Position numbers and translations under genes: made by a program
Part shown: piece by piece, positions 42,485 through 53,400 of the stretch
Position numbering within the stretch: position 1 is the stretch's first letter
Layout: each line of letters opens with the position of its first letter
Notes under the pieces: generated by a model
What the model saw: only the letters and a program-made list of their open reading frames with translations
Database searches by the model: none
Told to the model about the DNA's origin: nothing
From: Ypsolopha sequella
Lineage: Eukaryota > Arthropoda > Insecta > Lepidoptera > Ypsolophidae
Direction of reading: 5' to 3'
Length of the DNA stretch: 64,000 nucleotides
Assembly (NCBI GenBank): GCA_934047225.1
Contig: OW203992.1
Coordinates: 6,127,501 to 6,191,500, forward strand

Positions 42485-43494
42485 AGGTAGCGTTTCTAAA
42501 CGCCAGGGTATAGTATAGGTAAAAATTAACTGTCACCCATTCCACAACCACCCGAGTGAGAACGAAGAGCTCCGAACAGCTCCGAACAATTCTCGAAGTT
42601 GGTCCTAAACTCAGAATAATTATTTTGATAGAATAATTATTCTGAGTTCCTAAACCCTGTCAGAAATGTAAAATTCACTTTTGACTGTTAAATTTAACAC
42701 CCCGTAAATTCGCAGGAAAATTTTCACTTTGACATTTATCATCACATTACGCGCCAATTTTGTTTTCCGGGTTATAGAATTCTTCGGAATCACTTGTAAA
42801 GCCATTTTATTTCGGTGAAAATAGATACATAAACAAAAAAATATTCTTTGCCACGTTAGTAAACTGCCTTTACAAATTGGCCATTACAAAACGACTAGTA
42901 AATAAGTACTTAGATTCCGTCCTCTTTCATTTTTACGAAGTAAACTTTACGCCGGCGGCGTGTTTCCTTTCTCGTGTTCAATAGGAGGCACTACGGGCTC
43001 GAAATCCGCACGGGTTTATGCTAACTCCCTTCACAAACCAGGCACGCGTCCCCCAATCGCGCACGGTTTTATAATTATCATGCGCATAGATTGAACGCTA
43101 CAAAACCGGGTTCATTTGGAGGCATTTTTATGAGTTATGAATGGACCAGAAATCTCCAACAAAATCTCATATTTTTAGCTGAAAGATTTCTGGGAGGTCA
43201 TGAAAAATATAACCACACGCCATACCTAGTCTTCTAACCTAACCTAACGGCTCTCTTCTCCGCTTAAGTATTTCTTCTGGGCGATTGCGCGCGAAATTCC
43301 TCGTGTTGAACACGGGTTTCATAGGAACAGTTTGCGTTGCAAAGCCGTGCACGATAGGAGGACGCGTGCCTCGAATTAAACACGGGTTCGTGAAGGGAGT
43401 AAGCTTAACAAACCCGTGCGGGTTTCGAGGCATTACTGCCTCCTATTGAACACGGGAAAGGAAAATCGCAACCCGGCGTTTAGGAACGCAACCT
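42485..43494. mobile_element. ~1-kb inverted-repeat element
   Basis: Outer ends AGGTAGCGTTTCTAAACGCC and the inverse of AGGTTGCGTTCCTAAACGCC match over ~24 bp. Longer inverted blocks lie inside (42949-43090 against 43330-43470: 'GTGTTCAATAGGAGGCA', 'CGCACGGGTTT', 'GGCACGCGTCC'). Left half homologous to 13785-14660. Non-coding. Confidence 0.7.
42610..42646. repeat. Putative P-like excision footprint (37 bp)
   Basis: CTCAGAATAATTATT and its exact inverse flank TTGATAG. The outer ten bases equal those of the P-like terminal repeat. The 8-mers beside it, GTCCTAAA (42602-42609) and TTCCTAAA (42647-42654), agree at 7 of 8. The paralogue at about 14325-14350 lacks both the palindrome and one flank copy, proving an insertion event. 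Confidence 0.65.
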
Positions 43495-43745
43495 AAATAC
43501 GCGAAAAGATCTTCATTAGGTACCCACGTTTATCTACGATTGAAGGTTTTTATTTTGTTTTGTTATCGCACTGCTGAGAACGATTACACCCACAATATTG
43601 CAGCAAAAAAAAGAAAATACTAGAACCCCTACCGAGCTGTTCCAATTAGAAACTTGTCCCAGTTACGAGTGTGGAAGCCAAACAAATACCTCAGATACCA
43701 GATACATATCATATACAAGGTGGCGCCAAAGTTGACTCTATATGA

Positions 43746-44003
43746 TACAAGGTGACTTTTTGATCATCGTCCAAATTCATACTGGTGGCTTGGTAAGTGA
43801 TCAGTATCATGGATCAATTGGTGAAATTCGTAAAATGAAATTTCGACTCCCCATAGTAATTCACTCGGGACTGGAACTGAATTTCTATGGGAAGCCGAAA
43901 TTTCATTTTACGAATTTGACAAAAATTGTTACTGATCAAAGATACTGATCACTTATCAAGCCTCCAGTATGAATTTGGACGATGATCAAAAAGTCACCTT
44001 GTA
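43746..44003. mobile_element. MITE, second full copy of the GGTGACTTTTTGATC family
   Basis: Arms start ACAAGGTGACTTTTTGATCA and carry the 'CTTGGTAAGTGATCAGTATC' block, as at 15351-15609. Here the ends extend to ACAAGG/CCTTGT. Confidence 0.85.
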
Positions 44004-44034
44004 TAGATAGGCTAGGACATTTTGCTCCATAAAA

Positions 44035-44250
44035 TCAAAATGAATAAAATATTAAAAAACACGTGCCATAATTTCAAAATAAAGTCAGTAACGACACCCA
44101 GTGCAATCAGGGGACAGCTCTACTATTATATTATCTGTGGCTCTACATTGGATACTTGTTGTTTTGTATCTCCCCGACTACACTGGGTGTTGTTACTAAG
44201 TTCATTTTGATATTGTGGTAGTCGTGTTTTTTAATATTTTTTTCAATGCA
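44035..44250. repeat. Fold-back element, ~75-bp arms
   Basis: Left arm (AATATTAAAAAACACGTGCC, TCAGTAACGACACCCAGTG) is inverted at about 44175-44250. Directly adjoins the 391-bp-family copy. Confidence 0.75.
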
Positions 44251-44710
44251 AGTGCTCGTAAAGGCCCGGTGTAACTACAAAACGGTGTTTAACTGTAGGC
44301 AGTGTTTAAATCTGTTGCTGTCACTCTTTTACAATATGAAAGAAAAGGCGACAACAACAGATTTAAACACTGTCTAGTAACACTACAACTTTTTATTCAT
44401 CAAAACTGAACAGAAAGTCGATTATTTTGCCCTACGGCTTTATTATTACTTTTTTAATTTATTTACTAGAAGTTGGCTAACCTGCAACCTTTCCTATGTA
44501 ACATAACTGTTATACTTATATATCTACTGTTTAACGGCTCTGGATACAGTCCTTTTGAGACAATCATAATTTAAAGTTCACAAGATTATATTTGTTTTAT
44601 TTCCTCACACTATGCATTGAAAAACGTAGTATGATACACGCTAGCGTGAGAACAATAAATTACTCGGTTACGTTTAATTTATTCCTTTTCGCCCTTGTAG
44701 CATAAACTAC
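44250..44710 (-). mobile_element. Single copy of the 391-bp unit, with an insertion
   Basis: Reverse complement of the 16.3-17.9 kb unit, from the GAGCACTTGCATTGAA end to AGTAGTTTATGCTAC (44710). Bases ~44264-44390 are extra: an inverted-repeat insertion with arms AGTGTTTAAATCTGTTG and its inverse. Confidence 0.8.
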
Positions 44711-44944
44711 TATTATTATTTATTTTTATTAATACTTTTATACCCAGTGCCAATCTGGATGGTATAGTGTCTAATGACACCTCATTCATCCAAATTGGTT
44801 AAAGCGTTCAGAAGATATTATGATGGAATAAAGAAAAATGAATAAAAAAATAAATTTAAAAAACACCCGTTTTTTTCTGAAATAGAGAATGATATAAATC
44901 TGAAGAATAATAATAATTATAAAATAATATTTAATAATTATTAA

Positions 44945-45295
44945 CTTGGTAGGTGGTAGAGCTTGACTGTGGAGGTACCACCATCTTACTTGGAGACCCC
45001 CTCGAAGTAATTCGGGGGAGAGTAAGAGGACAGCTCACAGGCAAAAAAACCAGGAGGCCCACCATGCCTGGGACCGATGGATGGCGGTATATCCATCCCT
45101 AATAGCCGGGCTTTATATGGAACAGACTGGTGACGGGCAGCGGCGTCACTGGTGCGAGGGTTCCGGCACCGCGCTCACCAACCCGCCTGCCCAGTGTGTG
45201 TGAGCATGGGCAATTCTTCCAGGATTACCGCCGGGAGTGGCAAAGTGCTGAAAAGGCTTATGTCCAGCAGTGGACGAACTAGGCTGATGGATGGA
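44945..45295 (+). repeat. Dispersed repeat, uninterrupted copy
   Basis: Carries 'GACTGTGGAGGTACCACCAT', 'GAAGTAATTCGGGGGAGAGT', 'TGGATGGCGGTATATCCATC' and 'CCAGCAGTGGACGAACTAGG'. It provides the empty site for the insertion at 7749-8184. Confidence 0.85.
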
Positions 45296-45449
45296 TAGAT
45301 ATTTTGTCCACACCAATCGCAAGAGTCATTGTCATATCTTTTTCTTTCTGTTTTTACAAGATGGTCACTGTGAATGTGCAACATAAATATTTTATCTACT
45401 CCCATACTGCATTAAGATAATTACAACATCAAAAGTATTATTTGACCGA

Positions 45450-45620
45450 TGTTATAATATTACATTATATCGCCGCAATTCTGCGCTGTGATTGGCCAAA
45501 TGTATTATAACACCGCTAAAGAACCAATCACAAGCATTAACGGTCTGTCTTATTTTCTAAGTCACACCCCTTAACCTTTCTCGCTTCTGATTGGTCTCAG
45601 GCATGTACGACATACTAATT
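45450..45620 (-). repeat. Dispersed repeat, inverse of 19370-19510
   Basis: 'CTGCGCTGTGATTGGCCAAA' and the 'TTATTTTCTAAGTCACACCC' block match 19370-19510 in reverse complement. Confidence 0.6.
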
Positions 45621-45737
45621 CCATCATGACGAGTATCACGACAGTATCATGACGAGTGTTCTTTTTTTTCATTTTTAGTGAAATTGTTTTTGATGGTCGT
45701 AGATAAAGTATTGTTTGTAACTGAACATACTAACCCT

Positions 45738-45966
45738 GCGTTCCGAAATAGAATTATTTCGCTAAAATCGATTACGAATGAATGAGGTGAATGGATAATA
45801 ATCCATGAGTGAATCAAATGCGTTCATTCATTCGTATGACTCTCGTGGCTCATGCGACGGAGGTGAGGCGATCCCTGCGGTCCGTAATAGAATTACAATA
45901 GATCATAAGCCATTCACTTCATACTTTCGTAATCGATTTTAGCGATATAATTCTATTTCGGAACGC
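45738..45966. mobile_element. MITE A, 229 bp, ~40-bp terminal repeats
   Basis: GCGTTCCGAAATAGAATTAT, continuing through TTCGCTAAAATCGATTACGA, is inverted at 45926-45966 with one or two mismatches. Solo end at 30697-30733. Its right half overlaps MITE B. Confidence 0.85.
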
Positions 45967-46410
45967 ACGGGATGTGAGCGTTGAACGGAATGGAATGTCA
46001 AAAATTGTTTTCGCTCCAGTATTTCAGCAGTTCAGATCAGAAAAACCATGGTAGGTATATGTTTTATTCGGCCATGAGAGAAACAAATGAAAAGTCGTGT
46101 GGAACTCTTCGTCGAAAAGGAAGAATTTATAAATATATATTTTTTTCGTCGCTATCTGAATCTACGTTGAAGAACAGTGCTACAAACTCTTCTTGTTCCA
46201 TCACGAATCACGGCACTTTGACGAAATAAAATAAAATAATCGTATCGTATTCTGTGGTAAGAGGTTATGGTTAAGATGTATCTTTTTTAATCCGGTCCGA
46301 ATCATAAGCTATCTTTCACATCGTTTGCTAGTTCACAAATTACGGACCAATCATCGCTCACACTTTAATTCATTCATAGCTTTTATTGATGTAATTCTAT
46401 TTCGGACCGC
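45877..46410. mobile_element. MITE B, related ends, interleaved with MITE A
   Basis: GCGGTCCGTAATAGAATTAC (45877) is inverted at 46391-46410 (GTAATTCTATTTCGGACCGC). The left end lies inside MITE A and MITE A's right end lies inside B, so the order of ends is left-left-right-right. Confidence 0.7.
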
Positions 46411-46515
46411 ACGGTTAGACATTGGGACATATTACGAAACTCACTTGTCTCACATTGTTACAGTTGCACAAAATACTATTTTGGCCTCGGCAAGAGGGTA
46501 TAACCAATGACAATT

Positions 46516-47179
46516 CAGTGGCGTGCGGTCCATACAGACAAAAAGACACTGTCTACCCTGACAAATACGCATCATTTACGCATATCGTAATAAATTTTCT
46601 GCTAAACTGTAGCGACACCGACCGCCATCTATTGTCATTAGCGGGAACTGCAAGTCTCAGTTCCGAGTCGCTCGCTCACTCGATGCAAAAGACATCGCGG
46701 AATAGTGTCTGTCGGTGTCTGTGTGGGTCATATTCTAACAGTCTATGTTTGTGTGCGTTACTGTAAATACATAGCACACAATGCAACTTTGTGCTTGTTT
46801 GCGTGCGAAATGTAGGCGACGACTCTGCAAAAAGCCGACGGCGACGGCTTTTTACGACATTCACTGAAAATGCCACCTTCCCCTTGGCGGGCGTCATCCA
46901 TTATTGTTTTTCGTTCGTTCTTTACGAACCAGTGTTCGTGCCAGGGTTTACTGTGAAAGTTATACAATGTGACAACATTTTGTACAATGTGTGTGTACAA
47001 AAGTTAAGAAATGGTGCATTTTTGAAACTGTTTTGATGATAAAAACAAATAATTGCGAAACGATATTTTAGGTGGCAAATCGCAAACAGTAACTTGATTA
47101 TTTGGTAAGTTTTTACCAAGTTTTAGGCTTTTAAATTTTTATGTCTACCCTCTGTCTAAAAACTCTGTGCACGCCACTG
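46516..47179. mobile_element. hAT-like element, 664 bp
   Basis: Ends CAGTGGCGTGC and GCACGCCACTG are exact inverses, and the next blocks (GACACTGTCTACCCT, AGACAGAGGGTAGACAT) are similar. Flanks (AATGACAATT left, AATGACATTA right) suggest an 8-bp duplication blurred by a small indel. Overlapping frames on both strands have no transposase motif. Confidence 0.65.
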
Positions 47180-47443
47180 AATGACATTATATAATTTTTA
47201 CAATATGAATTATGAGCTCAATCAAGGCAACTTTATATTTATTTTTAAATAGGATTTCAATTAATAAAACGTTTGATATGCTTACAAATAATTGTATTAT
47301 TTATTTAACTAGAAGATACAAGCAATTATAATTAAATTATTTATTATGTAGTAAATGTATACATCCAAGACACTACACTGTTAGTTTTATAGCATACAAG
47401 CTACCTTTTGCCCGCTCATTGCATTTTACACAACCCCCTGCTA
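47180..47443. other. AT-rich non-coding sequence
   Basis: Nothing recognised. Confidence 0.4.
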
Positions 47444-47617
47444 CAGTTTGGGCCAGTACACAATGCCCCCCCACCCCCCTGACCGTGATATGTCTTTAAG
47501 ACAATAGAACTTTTTTAGAATTTTTGAACACCAAAGATTTCTCTCTCTACCCTCTATACGGACCCGGACGCCTGCTGTAACCAACTTCACGCCCGCCTTC
47601 TGTACTGGCCCAAACTG
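47444..47617. mobile_element. MITE with TA target, 174 bp
   Basis: CAGTTTGGGCCAGTACA and its exact inverse TGTACTGGCCCAAACTG are each flanked by TA (47442-47443 and 47618-47619). This fits Tc1/mariner-like non-autonomous elements. Confidence 0.85.
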
Positions 47618-49141
47618 TATGGAGACAGCGTCATAAACTTGAATTAATCAATATTGAAGTTTAAGCGCTATCAAACCTTAAATGTATATGGTTATTACCT
47701 CCACTTAAGGACTACTTTGCGATGAAAAGAATCAAGTTTTGCCAGCACTGAAGTATTAAGAATCCGCCACACATGGTTAAAGTTCTAGTGATTTAGGGGC
47801 ATGGTTAGATTTAGGAGCATGGATAGTGGTAACCTTGTAGAAAAGCTCGAACACTTTTTTTTTTTCTTTGTTACTTTCTCAAACTACAGAACAGTGCTTT
47901 TAGCCCCTTCAAAGTATGTTATAGAAGTTTATCAATGTATCGATCAAACAGACAGACATACAAAAACATGAGCATAATATTTTAAACAATTATTAATTAA
48001 AAAATAATCCTCATACTATTCCCTTTATACAGCCAAAAATCGTTTTTTGTTTTCCTAAGGAAAAAACTATTTATTATGAAGGTCTTAGGTAGTCTTAAAG
48101 GTAAATTACCGATAGCAAAAAATATAGAATTTCTTCGAAATGTTTCAAAATGTCAAGCAAAAACAAATCAAAGTTTAAAATGAATAGGTTAAGTATGAAA
48201 GCATTAACCTAATGTTGGGAACTATTCTTACGCTGGTTGCCCCCAAGCGACCTATAAAGTTACCTTTTTAAAGTGTTTTCGATGGTTTTGATAGCTTCGT
48301 TACTTGAATAATAACGTCATGGAGTACCGAAACGAAAAATATTGAAATATAGAGCGACATTTTCTGTTATTTTATGCATACTTTCATGAACCATGAACCA
48401 AGTGCCAACTGAAATGGCAACATCAAAATCAAACGCTATTTCTGAGGTCTAACATCGCAAAACTTTTGAATTCTTGCGAGTTCTGATTTAGCAAAAAGTA
48501 GAATGGCGAAACATTTTTTATGTTGTATCAAAAGCGTATTCAGTAAATCCAAGAAAAGAAATTATACTTCGATTTTAAGTGACGTCATTCAAAATCACCA
48601 GCGTAATAAAAACTCACAGTAGAACGATTTTTAAATATTTTTTTTTTTAATACAACTTATAAACTATTTTAGAATGTGCATGCGGTGAACACTTATCTAA
48701 GTCAAAATCAAGATAATATTATGCCTTAAACCAGGAAAAATACATTTATTTAAATATTATTAGTTGTGACAAAAATATTTAAAGTTTTTTTTTTTGGTGA
48801 GAATGGTAATGGAAATAATATTGCCTTATAAAATAAATATAAATCATAAAGTTTGCCATTTAGAGTATACATATACACACTGTACTTTATGTACAGCGTC
48901 CAAGGTGAATCTAAGATACCAAATCAAGCCAGTATGTTTTACTAATGCTGCAGACGGGCATACAAAAATCCAAATAATAACATAAACATAACATTTTAGT
49001 TCTTAATGGAACCCTTAAATCACAATTAAAACCTAATTTACTATGTTTTCCATGTAGTGGTAAGAATATAAATAAAACTAATCAATCACTATCTTATAGA
49101 CAAAGATAACCTTTATACCGTTTTAAAGTCACGTTTTTGTA
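47618..49141. other. Non-coding, nothing recognised
   Basis: No ORF with a motif, no repeat end. A long AT-rich stretch. Confidence 0.4.
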
Positions 49142-49402
49142 CAGTTCGGGCGAACCTAGATGGCGGGCGAACCAAGATGGCGGGCAACCCAAGATGGCGG
49201 GCGAAACAAGATAGCGAACGAACCATGATGGCGGACGAACCAAGATGGCGGACGAACCAAGATGGCAGACGAACCAAGATGGCGGGCGAACCAAGATGAC
49301 AGACGTGAAAAGGGTTCTCAGATGAGCAGTCTCCTCCTTCCGAGAAAGCAACGCCATCCATCTGACTTATTTCACGCCCCCCTTTTTCGCTGGCCCGAAC
49401 AG
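49142..49402. mobile_element. Small inverted-repeat element carrying a 17-bp minisatellite
   Basis: Ends CAGTTCGGGC (after TA) and GCCCGAACAG (before TA) are nearly exact inverses. They resemble those of the MITE at 47444-47617 (CAGTTTGGGC). At 49148-49305 the 17-bp unit GGGCGAACCAAGATGGC is repeated about 9.3 times with point variants. The array starts immediately after the terminal repeat, so it may have grown from the element's own subterminal sequence. Confidence 0.75.
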
Positions 49403-50164
49403 TAACCAATATATTTAAAAAAAACATTGATTATTATATCATATTTGCTCCATATAAAAACTAGATAAAAAATTAGTTGGTCCTATTTTAAGAAACTTAA
49501 CATATATGAAGAAACTGATTCACAGATTGTAATTTTCTGTACTGGATTACTAACAGATGCATTTTATGTCAGTATACTATTTGCATATAACTACACCATT
49601 ATAATGAGTAATAGATAGATTAAATGTTACATTCACCATTTAATTTTCGAATATTAATTTTCATTCACAAAAGTTGCATCCTGATTTCGATGCCTAAACA
49701 TAACCAACATTAATCTTTCACTCACCATTGGGATATCAGGACAGGTCATCCGTATACAGCAAATAGGGGCAAATCCCATTCATGCAAAAGGGATTTGCCG
49801 ACATTTTAAATATGTCTGGCGTCGGATATTGGAATCGGCCTATACGCGCGACTAAATAATAAAAATAGCGCTGCATACAAAATGCCTCAGATGTTTGGGA
49901 AGCCTTTGTTTGTTTTTTTTTTTGCTGATTGGTTATATAGCTCTGTAAAATCTGTACAAGCGACTAATCCCGCATTTTGAAAAATACAACCAATCCAGTA
50001 TACAAAAAAAACATTTGTTTTTAGTTTTGAATGGAAATCTCATACAGCTTTTGTTTTGAACGAGTTTCAAGAACAGTATCTAAAGACACATGCAGTCTCA
50101 TTGAAATTGAACTCATTAAGACGTCACAATCATCAAAGACTTTTGCGCGTGTGTGGGAAGGCTG
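49403..50164. other. Downstream flank of TFIIB, nothing recognised
   Basis: No ORF with a motif. A shadow pair at 50021-50248 lies in the probable TFIIB 3' UTR. Confidence 0.4.
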
Positions 50165-50170
50165 TTTATT
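50165..50170 (-). terminator. Candidate polyadenylation signal of TFIIB
   Basis: AATAAA on the minus strand, about 130 bp after the TFIIB stop codon. Confidence 0.5.
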
Positions 50171-50297
50171 CAGGGTTTTCATACAGATTCTAGCTAGACC
50201 CACAAAAGTTAAGACCTTTTGAGGACTGGTATGGCCTTTAATGCGCATTTGACTTACTTCTACTTTTTTTTTTGGTCAAATTATGTTTTCCCAGGTT

Positions 50298-50459
50298 TCA
50301 CATTTGAGGCAGGAACTCGATCGGCGTCGCGAATTTAAAGTCTTCAGGGAAAAGTTTGGCTGCGAACGGGTACATAAGCTTGTATGATTGTCTGATGGTC
50401 ACATCTGCAACTCCGGCTATGTCTCCAATCTCTTTCTGGCTGCGTTTATCCTCTGAGGC
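50298..50459 (-). CDS. TfIIB: TFIIB exon 5
   Basis: Encodes [20 protein letters not shown] to the C-terminal PIEFLPQM and TGA (50300-50298): the second half of cyclin repeat 2. Acceptor TTTCAG at 50462-50460. Confidence 0.97.
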   Translation of the reverse strand, partial: ASEDKRSQKEIGDIAGVADVTIRQSYKLMYPFAAKLFPEDFKFATPIEFLPQM

Positions 50460-53400
50460 CTGAAATAGCAGACAATTGTTGAGTTAGTCATATAACTTGT
50501 TAATAATGAACAAGGTGCCCACTGCTGATGTCCGAAAAATTCTCTGACATTTCCATGACGATTTTTTCAAATTACTCGACCAGCTATATTGATTTTAAGG
50601 AAAGATATATAGTATAGGTAGTATCCATATCCCTATTATAAATGCGAAAGTGTGTTTGTTGGTTTGTCCTTCTTTCACGCAGCAACGGAGCAACGGATCG
50701 ACGTGATTTTTTGCATAGATTCATGGGCTGGAGAGTGACATGGGCTACTTTTTATATGGGCGAAGCCGCGGGCAAAAGCTAGTTATATACATTTTTGAAA
50801 CATATGCTTTACATTTACAGTAATATTTTGTAATTTTTTAGACAAAATGATGTCTAAAATTCTAATTTGTAAAAAATTTAGGTTTAAACATGATAAAATA
50901 ACTGATAAATTCTAGATTTTTTTTTTGTTTCTTGTAACTACATAATTTATATTTTTAGTCACAGTACTTTTATATTATACAAATAGTGAGATTCATTTGA
51001 GATTAATTAAGATTTTTAAGTGAAAAGAAACAAGAAAGGTGTAATTTTGCTATAGTTATGATATGACAAAAAGATCACAATGTAGTTCGCTCTAATCCTG
51101 AAAAAAACTATATGGCAGTAATCTAGTATTATGACCAAAATGATGTCAAAATCACTACACATAAAAAAAACCCTATCATTAATAAAAAGAAATAAACTAA
51201 TTATGACCAAAACTACGTCAAAATGTTTCACTACACTTCATTAAAAAAACCGGTCAAATGCGAGTCAGACTCGCGCACCTAAGGTTCCGTAATTCGACAG
51301 TCTTCGGAATTTTGTCATTTTGTTTTCGTGGATTTCTCACCCGCTATATTTTTCCTGTAATCTTTACGTAAGCAAATATCACCATGATATTTTTCGGCCC
51401 GACAGTTTTCTCTTTTTCGGAAAAACTAAATGATCCAAGCTACGTCATAATATAGGTAGTTCACTCCATAAAAAGGAAAACTAAAAAGGCGTAAATCTAA
51501 TTATGAAAACTAAAAAGGCGTAAATCTAATTATGGACCAAAGACGGTAGGTCACTCCAAACCTGGAAAAATGCTTCAATAGTATGGAATAAAAGTCAGAG
51601 AACATGAATTAATAAAATTATATCCCTCATTTTACAATCACTGGGAAATTTTTGAACGCAAACAGTGTAAAATCTAAATTTTTCGATTTCACTGACTTTC
51701 CCTGACCACCTTGAGCTTCCCTGACTTTCCAGACTGTGGCCACCCTGATTAACCTAATACTATATAAATACTGGCAGGACATACTGACATTTAGTTGAAG
51801 ACGGATGGTAGCATGCAGATATGCAACTTTAAAACTCAGCAGGCAATTGTCCACAGTAACTTCGACATGTTGCTACCACACTGGGGCCGCAATGGACATA
51901 CGCGTTATGAATACGAAGTTTTCTTGGAGGTGTAACCTCGATTTCAGAACATGCAGCGGTCGATGAGGCTTCCTAGGTAGCGGACATTGGATTATATGCT
52001 GCCGGCCAATCAGTAGAGCCCTGCTAAACTTGGAAACAAAGATACATTCGCTCAGGCATATCCAGGGGGGTTTTGGAGGTTCAAAAAGTTCAAATTATAA
52101 AACCAGTCCCTTACATTGACGTTTTCCGGATACAGTGCCACTTCTGCTAGCAGCTGCTAGAATTTGCAAACAATGGCGCGCAATTCGTTCAATTTACTTT
52201 TTGGTTATTCATTTTCACGCACTTTTTTGATGTTTTATTTACTTGAACCCACGATACTAAAACCTGGCCAGTCTGGCTACGCATGGTATTTAAAAGGCTG
52301 ACTTTGTGTAAGGGCTGGGCCCATTTCTGAAAGCAATTTGATCTGTTGGATGGCAAAATCCCTAAAGAAGAAACTAAATGCTTTATGAATTACACAAAAA
52401 CTTGAAGGATAACTTTCTTCAATAACTGACCTGGGAAGCCATGTAGATGGCAGCAGCAGCCACAGAAATAGGACTGCGTCCAGATACAATATCCAGCTCT
52501 CCCGCCTTTCTGGCGATATGTGTTGCTGCCCTTTGAACTGAATTCGGAAGCCCCAGGTTTGAACAGAACCGTGACATGAAGTCAGCAGTTGTGATGAGAT
52601 CCACAGATGTCTCAAGAGCTTTCAGGATGAGTTTGAAACATCTTCCGATTTCTTTCTTGCTGATTTTGCTGACGGCACAGATTTCCTTGAAGGTTCGAGG
52701 CACACCTTCCTGTCTACAAGCTATGTACAGGCAGGCTGAAGCTATAGCGTCGTTTGCTCGTCCTTTCAAGTTTTTGCCATCATGAACCTGAAAAAAATTC
52801 ACAAAGATAAATACTTACAATCTTTTTATTGTTTTTAAACTGTCATGTTATTTAATTTTTGAATCAGGCAAAAGAATAAATAGCTTAAGATATTCAACTA
52901 AACACTATTAATTAGTGTGGTTAAGAAACTACAAAAATATGGCTATGAAATGGTTGTGACTATTTTAACATTTTCACTGCTGAAAACACACCACTGACAT
53001 AATCGCTATCATACCAACTGTAAACACTGCTAATTGTATGAAATGGTTGTGTGACTATTTTAACACTTTCACTGCTGAAAACACACCAGTAGTATAATCG
53101 CTATCATTCCAACTGTGCTTATGCACATCCCAGGTGCTTTCTGTGCTGAAAATACAAGGTGTGATCGGCTCCCGGAACCCAGAAAGAAAACGTACATTTA
53201 CATTACACCCTTGTTACCCATTTTTATTTTCGTATTTTATACTCCTCTGATGTGTAAGACATACAATCATTTGGTTAGAAAACATCCCTGCATGTCAGTG
53301 CCCGCAGCTGTTCTAGTTGACTTGCTGAGAGCATGGGTATTGATCTCAGTCTGAATAGCTATGGTCATTACACAACCCACATATTATTTTAGCAATGCAG

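Noticed and set aside
49094..49427. Minus-strand repeated WFVRHLGSPAILV-like proteins
   Set aside because: Encoded entirely by the 17-bp minisatellite.
52277..52615. 112-codon frame, and others at 52576-52785 and 53446-53835, overlapping TFIIB exons
   Set aside because: Shadows of the TFIIB exons in other frames.
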